25,881 nt of DNA from the NCBI GenBank assembly GCA_023401495.1, contig JAEXDU010000121.1, forward strand, positions 1 to 25,881. The letters run 5' to 3'. This DNA comes from Bacillota bacterium (GTDB lineage: Bacteria; Bacillota; Clostridia; Oscillospirales; Acutalibacteraceae). The translations under genes were made by a program, and so were the position numbers. Under the pieces are notes generated by a model that was not told where the DNA came from, did not search any database, and saw only the letters and a list, made by a program, of their open reading frames with translations. This document shows positions 1-8,200 of the stretch, piece by piece (position 1 is the first letter of the stretch; every line of letters starts with the position of its first letter).

Positions 1-864
1 CGCCTGAAGCACCGGCAGGCCAGCGGAAAGCAAAGTAGAAAGCGTGCCTGCAAACTGGGCCGAAGCCTTGAGCAGGCTGATCCTCCCCAGCACCGGCAGC
101 CGGAGCCGCTGGCGCGCGTGAAACAGCTTGCCCTTCTCTGTATGTCCATATATTTGATATGCAAAAATTCCGCCGCCGATGACTATCACAAGCAGCAACC
201 AGAATTTTGTGAGAAATCCGCTGATGGCGATCAGCCCCCGGGTGATCCACGGCAGCTCCACACCCATGGAAGAAAAGCTGGTGGTAAATGCAGGCACCGC
301 CACCACCATAATGATGACAACCACGATCGCGGCGACAATCAGCGTGAACACCGGGTAGGTCATCGCGGCCTTTACCTTGCTTTTGCTCTGAAAGGATTTA
401 TCGTAATACGTCTGCAGCCGTCTGAACGCCACATCCAGCGTACCGGATTCCTCGCCGGAGCGAACCATTTCAATAAAGGTGACGGGAAGATTCTTCCCGC
501 GGTTTTTCAGGCTCTGCGCCAAGCTCAGGCCCGACGCCACGTCCCCGGCGGCCTGCTGCAGAATCTGCCTCAGCGTTTTATCCTGGGTCTGGCCCGCAAT
601 CAGCTCTACCGCACGCACAATGGGCATACCAGAACCGAGGATGACCGCAAACTGCGAACACATCATGGCCAGCGCGCGTTCGCTGATCTTGCCGGCCGTG
701 AACTGAGAATGCGCCTGATTCCGCCCCCTGACCGGGGTAATCTTCGTAATGGCGGCATCCATCTCCCGGAGCCTTGCGACTGCGGCGTATTCGTCCGGCG
801 CCTCTATGATGCCGGAAAGCTTCTTGCCGTCCGGAGAAACGGCCTGGTATCGGAAGGTCTGCAA
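1..864 (-). CDS. pilC: Type IV pilus inner-membrane platform protein PilC (GspF family), C-terminus beyond window
   Basis: PilC/GspF is the polytopic membrane platform on which the PilB and PilT motors act to extend and retract the pilus. The 288 visible residues open with the family-typical FRYQAVSPDGKKLSGIIEA and continue through the first GspF repeat (RALAMMCSQFAVILGSGMP, then FIEMVRSGEESGTLD). Two hydrophobic segments follow, near residues 170-190 and 220-240. The last visible residues (FAGTLSTLLSAGLPVLQA) begin the second GspF repeat, so about 110 residues should lie outside the window. I chose the TTG at 862-864 because AAGGTG lies seven bases upstream and MQTFRYQAV matches family N-termini; no in-frame ATG fits. 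It is the last visible gene of the pilus operon, 113 bases after pilT, with a hairpin in the gap. The family call is very secure and the exact start fairly secure. Confidence 0.93.
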   Translation of the reverse strand, partial: MQTFRYQAVSPDGKKLSGIIEAPDEYAAVARLREMDAAITKITPVRGRNQAHSQFTAGKISERALAMMCSQFAVILGSGMPIVRAVELIAGQTQDKTLRQILQQAAGDVASGLSLAQSLKNRGKNLPVTFIEMVRSGEESGTLDVAFRRLQTYYDKSFQSKSKVKAAMTYPVFTLIVAAIVVVIIMVVAVPAFTTSFSSMGVELPWITRGLIAISGFLTKFWLLLVIVIGGGIFAYQIYGHTEKGKLFHARQRLRLPVLGRISLLKASAQFAGTLSTLLSAGLPVLQA

Positions 865-923
865 CGGGTATCACCTTGCTTTCAAATCAATTCGGATCGC
901 AATTGCACTTTAAGAAGCTCCCT

Positions 924-957
924 GTTTCCCTCTCCTTCTTCGGCAAGAGAAGGAAAC
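924..957 (-). promoter_or_regulatory. Intercistronic hairpin between pilT and pilC
   Basis: Read on the minus strand this forms a 13-bp stem (GTTTCCTTCTCTT against AGGAGAGGGAAAC) around an 8-base loop. Two of the pairs are G-U wobbles that would be C-A mismatches on the plus strand, which points to an RNA structure in the pilus mRNA. No U-run follows, so it is not a classic terminator. It may adjust pilC expression or mRNA stability relative to pilT. Confidence 0.5.
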
Positions 958-977
958 GGCTTGTTTGCATCAAATCT

Positions 978-2027
978 TTACAGGAGCAGATTTCGCTCCA
1001 CAAAATCCAGATCGTGCGCCGCCTGCTTTGCCGTATCGGCGCTGATCTTGCCCTCGCGATACAGCTTCAATATGGCGTTGTCCATCGTGATCGCTCCCTC
1101 CCGGGCGGAGGTGGCGACGGCGTTTGCGATCTGCGGGGTTTTTCCCTCACGGATCAGATTGCGGATGGCGTTGTTGACTACCATCAGCTCACAGGCGCAC
1201 ACGCGGCCGGTTCCGCTCTTGTTGGGCAGCAGCTGCTGCGCCAGAACAGCCCGCAGCGTCATGGAGAGCTGCATGCGGATTTGCTGCTGCCGCTCTTCGG
1301 GGAATACCCCCACGATGCGGTCGATGGAATCCGCGGCGCTGCCGGTGTGCAGCGTGGTCAGCACCAGGTGCCCCGTCTCCGCGGCGGTCAGCGCCGTTTC
1401 TATGGTAAACAGATCGCGCATCTCGCCGATCAATAGGATATCAGGGTCCTCGCGCAGCGCGGCGCGCAGACCGGCGGCGTAGCTTTTGGTATCCCGGCCT
1501 ACCTCCCGCTGATTGAAAATGGAGCGGTCGGGTGTGTAAATGTACTCGATGGGGTCTTCCAGCGTGATAATATGCCTGGCCTGCCGGTGATTGATCTCAT
1601 CGATCATCGCGGCCAGCGTGGTGGATTTACCGCTGCCGGTCTCACCGGTCACCAGGATAATGCCGCGCCGCAGATCGGTCAGGCGTTCCACCATCGGGGG
1701 AAGCCCCAGGCTGAGGAGCCCCGGAATCCGGTCGCTCAAAAGCCGCAGCGCCCCCGAAAGACAGTTCTGCTGGCGGAACAAATTGATGCGGATGCGCACC
1801 CCCTCGATGGTGGCGGAGCTATCCAGCTCCCCTACCTCCCACAGCTGTTCAAAGTCCGTGCCGGCCAGCTCGCGCGCAAGCTCCTCGCAGTCCTGTCTGG
1901 TCAGAACCTGTTCCCGCATGGACAAAAGCCGCCCGGCCACGCGGTATTTGGGCGGCAAGCCGCAGATCAGGTGAATGTCTGAAGCATTTGCATCGGCTGC
2001 CTGCCGGATCAACTCTTCGATCTTCAT
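978..2027 (-). CDS. pilT: Type IV pilus retraction ATPase PilT
   Basis: PilT is the hexameric cytoplasmic ATPase that drives pilus depolymerisation, giving twitching motility and DNA uptake. The 349 residues match the usual family length. The N-terminal PAS-like domain begins MKIEELIRQAADANASDIHL. The Walker A is GETGSGKSTT at residues 128-137, followed by an Asp box (TLEDPIEYI), a Walker B region (DPDILLIGEMRD) and a His box (TGHLVLTTLHT). The motif AIRNLIREGK, near residue 285, is characteristic of PilT and separates it from PilB. The ATG overlaps the pilB stop codon (ATGA), with a GGAG inside the pilB end, so the two motor genes are probably translationally coupled. Nothing is missing; the assignment is very secure. 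Confidence 0.96.
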   Translation of the reverse strand: MKIEELIRQAADANASDIHLICGLPPKYRVAGRLLSMREQVLTRQDCEELARELAGTDFEQLWEVGELDSSATIEGVRIRINLFRQQNCLSGALRLLSDRIPGLLSLGLPPMVERLTDLRRGIILVTGETGSGKSTTLAAMIDEINHRQARHIITLEDPIEYIYTPDRSIFNQREVGRDTKSYAAGLRAALREDPDILLIGEMRDLFTIETALTAAETGHLVLTTLHTGSAADSIDRIVGVFPEERQQQIRMQLSMTLRAVLAQQLLPNKSGTGRVCACELMVVNNAIRNLIREGKTPQIANAVATSAREGAITMDNAILKLYREGKISADTAKQAAHDLDFVERNLLL

Positions 2028-3733
2028 AGTTCCTCCACGGCCGCGACGATGCGCCGGGCCTCTTCAATCGTCGTAACCCCCTGAAGTACCAGACGGCGCA
2101 CGCCCTCCGCAAGGGGAACAAAATTCCGCTCCGTGCCGACGATGGTCTCCAGCTCTTCGCGTCTGGCTCCCCGGTTGATCGCCATGCGCAGCGCGTGGCT
2201 GATGACGAGGATTTCAAACGCGGCGGTTCGCCCCCGGTAGCCGGTACCAAAGCACGACGGGCACCCGGCCCCGCGGTACAGCTTATGGCCTCCATAGGGG
2301 TCGAGCCCGATGCTCAGCAGATCGTCGGGCTGTGGGGTGCACTCCTGCCGGCAGTTCGGGCAGATACGGCGCACCAGGCGCTGAGAGATGATGCCGTTGA
2401 GCGCACCGGAGATGATATACGGCTCCACACCAATGTCGACCAGGCGGTCGATGGTAGAGAGCGCGTCGTTCGTATGTACGGTGGAAAGCACCAGATGCCC
2501 CGTAATTGCCGCGCGCATCGCAATCTGAGCCGTTTCGCCGTCGCGGATTTCACCCACCGCGACGATGTCGGGATCCTGACGCAGAATAGAGCGCAGGCCG
2601 CCCGCAAAGGTCAGCCCGGTTTTTTCGTTGATCTGCACCTGATTGATTCCCTCAATGTTGTACTCCACGGGGTCCTCAAGAGTGACCAGATTGACCTGAT
2701 CGGTATTCAGCTCGCGGATCATGGTGTACATGGTGGAGGATTTGCCGCTGCCGGTGGGGCCGACGATCAGCACCATGCCGGACGGGCGGGAAATCAGACT
2801 CATGTATTGATTCATTTCGTCCTGATTCAGGCCGATTTTATCCTTACTGAGCAGCTGCGAATCCTTGTCGAGCAGACGGATGACCACCTTTTCCCCATAG
2901 ATGGTGGGAAGTGTGGAAAGCCGCATGTCAATGTCGCGCCGCTGCACCCGAACCGCCGCGCGGCCGTCCTGCGGAATACGGCGCTCCGTCACGTCCATCC
3001 CGCCCATGATCTTCAGGCGCGAAACGACCGAGCCCTGCAAATCCTTTGGAACACTCATCACGCTGCGCATGACGCCGTCCACCCGCATGCGTACGAGCAG
3101 CTCCCGTTCATGCGGCTCCACATGAATGTCACTCGCGGTATCCAGCACCGCGCGCTCAATGATGGAGTTGACCAAGCGGATCGTGGGAGCCGAGGCGGTA
3201 TCCTCCTCTTCGCCGAGAACGCTCGCGGTAAAATTGTCGGCGAAACGAACCGGAGCGCCCTCTCCCATTTCGCGTTTCATGTCCGCAATCGCGCGTGCCG
3301 CGCCCTCGCTGCCATACAGCTTTGAAATGGCATGGTCAATTGCTTTCGCCGTCGCAATCATCGGAATGACGCGTTTGCGGGTGGAGGCCTTTACCTCCTC
3401 AATCGCCACAAAATTCATAGGGTCGCTCATCGCGATATACAGGGTGTCCTTTTCCAATCGAACCGGCACAACGCTATATTTCTGCGCGATCTTCTTCGGC
3501 AAAAGCTCCGCCAGCTGCGGCTGAACCAGGGTACTGCTCAAATCGACAAACTCAACGCCGAGCTGCACCCGCAGCGCCTCAATCAGCTGCTGCTCCGTGA
3601 TGACCCGCTCTTCAATCAGTTCCCGGCCCAACCTGTGTTTTGTTTTTTTCTGCTCACGCAGAGCGTGTTCCAGTTGCTCCTGTGTAATCAGGCCTACCGA
3701 GAGCAACAGGTCTCCCAAACGCGTATAGGTCAT
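2024..3733 (-). CDS. pilB: Type IV pilus assembly ATPase PilB
   Basis: PilB is the cytoplasmic ATPase that powers pilin polymerisation. The 569-residue protein has an N-terminal MshEN/GSPII_E_N domain (LGDLLLSVGLITQEQLEHAL, then LGRELIEERVITEQQLIEAL). In related proteins this type of domain can bind cyclic di-GMP; whether it does here is unknown. The C-terminal motor carries Walker A GPTGSGKSST near residue 325, Asp box TLEDPVEYNIEG, Walker B DPDIVAVGEIRDGETA and His box TGHLVLSTVHTND. The zinc-binding tetracysteine (CPNCRQEC near residue 454, CPSC near residue 489) is present, typical of PilB and GspE and absent from PilT. A GGGGG Shine-Dalgarno lies seven bases before the ATG. It sits 28 bases after the second small prepilin and overlaps pilT. 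Confidence 0.96.
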   Translation of the reverse strand: MTYTRLGDLLLSVGLITQEQLEHALREQKKTKHRLGRELIEERVITEQQLIEALRVQLGVEFVDLSSTLVQPQLAELLPKKIAQKYSVVPVRLEKDTLYIAMSDPMNFVAIEEVKASTRKRVIPMIATAKAIDHAISKLYGSEGAARAIADMKREMGEGAPVRFADNFTASVLGEEEDTASAPTIRLVNSIIERAVLDTASDIHVEPHERELLVRMRVDGVMRSVMSVPKDLQGSVVSRLKIMGGMDVTERRIPQDGRAAVRVQRRDIDMRLSTLPTIYGEKVVIRLLDKDSQLLSKDKIGLNQDEMNQYMSLISRPSGMVLIVGPTGSGKSSTMYTMIRELNTDQVNLVTLEDPVEYNIEGINQVQINEKTGLTFAGGLRSILRQDPDIVAVGEIRDGETAQIAMRAAITGHLVLSTVHTNDALSTIDRLVDIGVEPYIISGALNGIISQRLVRRICPNCRQECTPQPDDLLSIGLDPYGGHKLYRGAGCPSCFGTGYRGRTAAFEILVISHALRMAINRGARREELETIVGTERNFVPLAEGVRRLVLQGVTTIEEARRIVAAVEEL

Positions 3734-3761
3734 GAGGGTCCCCCTTTCCGCCGCAGCTCCA

Positions 3762-4316
3762 TCAGCTATTCACGGCCCGAAATGAAAATTCATAGGAATC
3801 AGACAGCAGGTGATGCGCGGAATCGTATAGGCGGTAGCTTCCCGCAAAAACGCCGCCGGAATAGCGCAGGTCAAACCCGCTGATGTCGTCGCCCGAACCG
3901 GGCGTATAATCCGCCGGCACCACCATCAGGCCTGAATAGCTCAGATTGCTCAGCAAGGGGATATTTCCGGTACCGCCTGTGCTCAGATAAATGTGCCCCG
4001 CATCCTCCGTGCCGGTACCGACACACAGCGAACCGTCGCTGATTTCATATTCGCTGCTTGTATAGGCGGTCACTCTTCCCTCACTGTCTGTTGTAATATA
4101 CTCCGCGTAGCGCAGCACGTCCGAAAGCGCCCGGTTGATCGTATCCGCCACCGACTGGCTTTCCGCCGCGAAGGTATCCTGCACGGTCACCCGTGCCGCC
4201 GCCTGACTGCCGATGAAAATGACGGAGGTCAGCAGCGTGATGATCAGGACAGCCATCAGCGTTTCCACCAGAGTCATTCCGGCATGGCTGCGTAGCCTGC
4301 GCGTCGCCCGCTTCAT
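3762..4316 (-). CDS. Type IV prepilin-like protein with GMTLVE cleavage site
   Basis: A 184-residue minor pilin or pseudopilin. A basic leader (MKRATRRLRSHAG) is followed by the prepilin peptidase site G13|M14-T-L-V-E, with the conserved glutamate at +5. A ~20-residue hydrophobic helix (TLMAVLIITLLTSVIFIG) comes next, forming the membrane anchor and filament core. The rest is a polar globular domain of about 145 residues with no recognised fold; phrases such as SDGSLCVGTGTEDAGHIYLS suggest a beta-rich head. The ATG overlaps the stop of the upstream prepilin gene (ATGA), and pilB follows after 28 bases. It probably acts as a minor pilin in a priming complex with its neighbours; the precise role is not readable from sequence. 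Confidence 0.85.
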   Translation of the reverse strand: MKRATRRLRSHAGMTLVETLMAVLIITLLTSVIFIGSQAAARVTVQDTFAAESQSVADTINRALSDVLRYAEYITTDSEGRVTAYTSSEYEISDGSLCVGTGTEDAGHIYLSTGGTGNIPLLSNLSYSGLMVVPADYTPGSGDDISGFDLRYSGGVFAGSYRLYDSAHHLLSDSYEFSFRAVNS

Positions 4317-4627
4317 TCGCCGCCCCCTGTACGCTGTGCGTAGGAAATCAGTTTTTCATCCGACGAGGCGCCGGGGTACGCGTAATAGCACACGTCATAG
4401 CTTCGGCCATCGATGTCGATGCTGCCGGTGGAAAGGGCCGGAGAGGTCTGCTGCTCCGCCGCAGCCAGCACCTTCTGATACAGCGCGTCCATCTCTTTTG
4501 ACTGCGCGCTCATGCGGGTGGAGGCCATTGTCATCTGCAAAAACAGCATACCGGAGAGCACCACCAGAAGCAGCGCCGCCAGTGTTTCTACCAGCGTTTC
4601 GCCGGAGGAGCTCCTTTTTTTGCGCAT
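4313..4627 (-). CDS. Small type IV prepilin-like protein (GETLVE site)
   Basis: A 104-residue protein with a short basic leader (MRKKRSSSG) and the cleavage motif G9|E-T-L-V-E, which keeps the +5 glutamate. The hydrophobic helix is TLAALLLVVLSGMLFLQMTM. The mature C-terminal part is only about 70 residues, so it is a very small minor pilin, comparable to GspI/PilV-type proteins (size analogy only). The ATG abuts the stop codon of the PilX-like gene, and its own stop overlaps the next start, so all these genes should be co-translated. The start is supported by GGGGGCGG upstream and by placement of the leader. Confidence 0.8.
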   Translation of the reverse strand: MRKKRSSSGETLVETLAALLLVVLSGMLFLQMTMASTRMSAQSKEMDALYQKVLAAAEQQTSPALSTGSIDIDGRSYDVCYYAYPGASSDEKLISYAQRTGGGE

Positions 4628-5230
4628 CTAGTCCGCCCCCTTTGTAATCACGCCGCTGCTCCACGAGGTTTTATAATAATCATAAGTCGTGTGGTCGGTT
4701 GTGTGTGCCGTGCGCGCCGTAAACGAGACTGCCATGGAATACTCCCCGGCAGTCAGCACAATTGTTGCGTCGCCGCCCTGCTCCATCGTAAAGTCCGCCT
4801 GAACATCCGGCATTTCCTCGTCCGCCTTGATCTCAAAGCTGCCGCTGTATTCCGTCAGCCCTCTCGTATCGTCATACGCATCGGTCAGAAGATCGCCCTC
4901 GTTGTCTGGTGAGAGAAAGGGTGTGATCTTCTTCCAGCCGCTTTCCATTATCGGCAGACCCGTTGCGGAATCAATCCCCGTCTGCCAGGACTGCCAGGTC
5001 TTCCCCTCGGTATAGGTGTAGTTCCCGATAGTATCTTTGATTAGCCGCGCCGCGCTGGCTACCGCAAGGTAGTTCTGCTGATTCTCGTAACGATCCTTGG
5101 CCTTGACGGCGTTGGCCGTCGCAGCTGTCAGAATTAATGAACCCATCGTCAGGCAAATGAGAAAAAACAGCAGGGCAATCAGGAATGAGGCGCCGCGCTC
5201 ACTATGCAGTTTTCTTTGAATGGAACGCAT
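4628..5230 (-). CDS. PilX-like pilus assembly protein
   Basis: A 200-residue protein whose N-terminus (MRSIQRKLHSERGASFLIALLFFLICL) resembles PilX-type minor pilins: a basic leader and Gly, then a long hydrophobic helix lacking the +5 glutamate of standard prepilins. The remaining ~150 residues are polar and unrecognised, with many Thr, Asp and Tyr. The reading frame is open further upstream to 5263, overlapping the giant prepilin stop, but AGGAGG sits six bases before the ATG at 5228-5230, so I chose that start. It lies 25 bases after the giant prepilin gene. By analogy with PilX and GspK it may join the tip complex of minor pilins. The pilus link is secure from context; the family call is moderate. 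Confidence 0.75.
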   Translation of the reverse strand: MRSIQRKLHSERGASFLIALLFFLICLTMGSLILTAATANAVKAKDRYENQQNYLAVASAARLIKDTIGNYTYTEGKTWQSWQTGIDSATGLPIMESGWKKITPFLSPDNEGDLLTDAYDDTRGLTEYSGSFEIKADEEMPDVQADFTMEQGGDATIVLTAGEYSMAVSFTARTAHTTDHTTYDYYKTSWSSGVITKGAD

Positions 5231-5255
5231 AGCCGCCCTCCTGTCAAAATCCCCG

Positions 5256-8200
5256 TCAGCCAATCGGCCAGTCGCCGTAGTACTCCAGCCCCTTGATGCG
5301 GGGATACGGATACGCCAGCCCGCTGAGCGACCCGGAAACCGGGTGTGTCTGCGCGGGTGTGGTGGTCATCGTCCAGCTCAAATCACCGGAATCCCAATTC
5401 CAGCCGCCAGCCACCGTTTGTAATTGTCTCAAAGTATCAAACGATATGCTGGCCACTCTTCCGTCCACATTCGTTGAAGGATCTACGTCTGTATTAAAGC
5501 CACCGAACTGCCGCACCCAATAGCAGGTATTTGCGGCATTTATGGAAGGAACGGGGGCAAAGCCCCAGCGCGCACCGCTGCCGGTCAGCTGTACCGCGGC
5601 ATAGCAGTTTGTCACTCTTCCGTTGTTGGAAAGGATGTCCCCGACAAACCCAACCGACACGCCGTTTTCCGCCGCTGCAGAGCCCACTGTAAAGCTATTG
5701 GAAATCTCTCCCCAGTTCGACAGCTGCCGGGTAAAACCGGAAGCCATACTGCTGCCGGACGCCGAAACCGCTCCGGTGTGATAGGAGGATTCTACCCTGA
5801 CCCCATCGATGATATCCGCAAAGCCGGTGGCAATGCCGCCGTTCTGTGCTGTAACATTCCCCGCTGAAAAATTCCCGGCAAACTTCGTCCAGCCCGACAG
5901 CATCCGCACAAAGCCCGAAGCCGTTCCGCCGCCCGAAGCCAAAACAGGGCCAAAGCAGTACGAGGAATCCAGCGTGCCGCCTGTAACCGTATCAGCAAAG
6001 CCGGAGGCGTTTCCGCCACCCTGTGCCGTAACCGCACCCTCGGTATGACTGCCGGTGATCACGCTGTTGGACATCGTCCGGACAAAGCCCGCGGCGGTAC
6101 CGGCGCCTTTCGCCGTAACAGAACCGACGTGATAGGAGGAATCGACTGTGCCGCCCGTAAGCTGATCGGCAAAGCCAGAGGCGCTTCCGCCCCCCTGTGC
6201 CATAACCGCACCCTCGGCGTGGCTGCCGGAAACTGTACCGTTGGACATGACTCGGAGAAAACCTGAGACCGTGCCATTCCCTTCCGCCGTAACGGAACCG
6301 AGAACATAAGAGGAGCCGATGGTTCCCCCCGTAAGCTGATCGGCAAAGCCGGAAGCATTTCCGCTTCCCCCCGCCGTGACCGTACCCTCGACATGGCTGT
6401 CTGAAACCGTACCATTGGACATGACCCGGACAAATCCGGAGGCTGTACCACTCCCGGACGTTACCACCGGGCCGGTACGGTAGGAATGATCAACATTCCC
6501 GCCGCCATGTGTATCGATCACGCCGCTGGCATTCCCGCCGTTCTGCGCTGTGATCGTGCCGGCAGAATACGAGCCGCTGATATTGCCGCCCGAATTTGTA
6601 TAGACCAGACCGGCAGCTCCCCCGCTGTCTTGCAGAGAGGTAACCGTGCCCAGCATAGCGCTGCCGCTGATGGCACCGCCCCAACTGCTGGTACCGGCGA
6701 TTCCCGCCGCAATACCGCCCGTAACCGCTACATCCGCGCCGATTGTGCAGGCGCTGATTTTAGAGGAGCCCCAGCCCATCAGCCCGGCGGCGATGCCGGA
6801 AGAATTCAATATAGCAGTATCGATCACCCTGCAGCCGGAAATGGAAAGTCCGGTGCCGCCGGTACCCACCATTCCCGAGGCAAAGCCGCCGCTGCTCGTG
6901 ATCGTAACACTCCTCTGGACATCGGGCGAGCCGACCACACAGTTTGAAATACTGCCGGTGTTCAGCTCCCACACCAAACCGGCCACAGAGGCGCTTGTGC
7001 TTGTCACGCTGCCGGAAAGGAGGCGGCAATCCACAACACTGCCGGTGTTTTTATTGGCAATCAGAGCCGCCGTATTCCCCGACTGCGAAATCGAAACGTC
7101 TGCCAGACGAACCCCTTTGACAACACCGTTGTTGTCCTGGAACAGCGGCATCCGCAGCCCACTGATGGTATTTCCGCCACCGTCGTAAACAGACTGGGTG
7201 GCGTTGTTGTTAATCCCGCCGGTATCAGCCTGTATCACTGTGATATGATGCGTCTGCTTAAAATACCATCCGTTTGAAATTCTTTTTCTGTCCCTGAGCT
7301 GTTCCTCTGTGCGCAGCTGGCCCGGCTGTTCCTCACTGAACTGCAGTTCGTGAAAAGAAATTGCCGCCGCAAACAGCGGATTGACATAAAGATCTCTGCC
7401 GGACTGATCATCTTTGATGATGATATTGATCTGATTGTCATGATTCAGCATTTCGCTTTTTGCATATGGAAGAGGATATAAATCCTGTGCGATGGCAGAA
7501 ATTGTGATTTTGTCGCCCAAGGTCGCACCTGACTTCCAGGAAATATGAGGTGCAGCGGGCTTCCCTGTACCGGATGGCACCAGCAGCCCGTATCCCGCCT
7601 GCGCAATGGTCTTTGCGTTCACGTAGTCCAGCGTGTCGGCCAGCGTACTATTGGTGTCATACCCGTAAAACCCCCACGTGTTATCCGTGTACTTTTCATA
7701 ATAGCATAGGCTGTACGGAGGTTTCCCCGTTGCGTGAGTGAATTTTTCAGGCCAGTCGCCGTAGTATCCTTCGGTGACCATCCGGAACGGATACGCGCTG
7801 CCCTGAAGTGAATCCGCATAGGGATGGCATTTGGCCGCGCTGTTCTGAATGGGATTCCCGGCGCTGTCCTTCGCCAGCTCGTCATACTCCAGAGCCGTCA
7901 CTCCGGACGGAGCAGAGCCCCCGTAGGCATCTGCGGCGCCGCTGTTGCCGGATTGTGACAGATAGCTGCTGCCCGCATACGTTACGCCGCCGCTGCTGGT
8001 AACCAGCGGCCCATAGGTAACCGTGCCGTTTGTTGTTACGGTACTGCAGGCATAGCTGGAGGCGACCGTAAGCGTGCCGGTATTCAGACCCACCAGCGCG
8101 CCGCAGGCTTCGGACGCCGCCACGTCGGCGGAGGAAAAGCTGTCGGCAATGGCGGTATCCCCTGACACGGCGCCGATCAAGCCTCCCGCCGTTTTGGAAT

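Noticed and set aside
118..1482. Long plus-strand open frame of 454 codons
   Set aside because: It is the antisense shadow of pilC and pilT; its translation is rich in Arg, His and Cys with no recognisable domain and no ribosome-binding site.
2195..3325. 376-codon plus-strand frame opposite pilB
   Set aside because: Antisense to a full-length PilB; His/Arg-rich composition typical of the reverse of GC-rich genes.
5580..6600. Regularly spaced repeats resembling a CRISPR array
   Set aside because: The 174-base period is in frame, codes for GLUG-like protein repeats, and has no short palindromic repeats with unique spacers.
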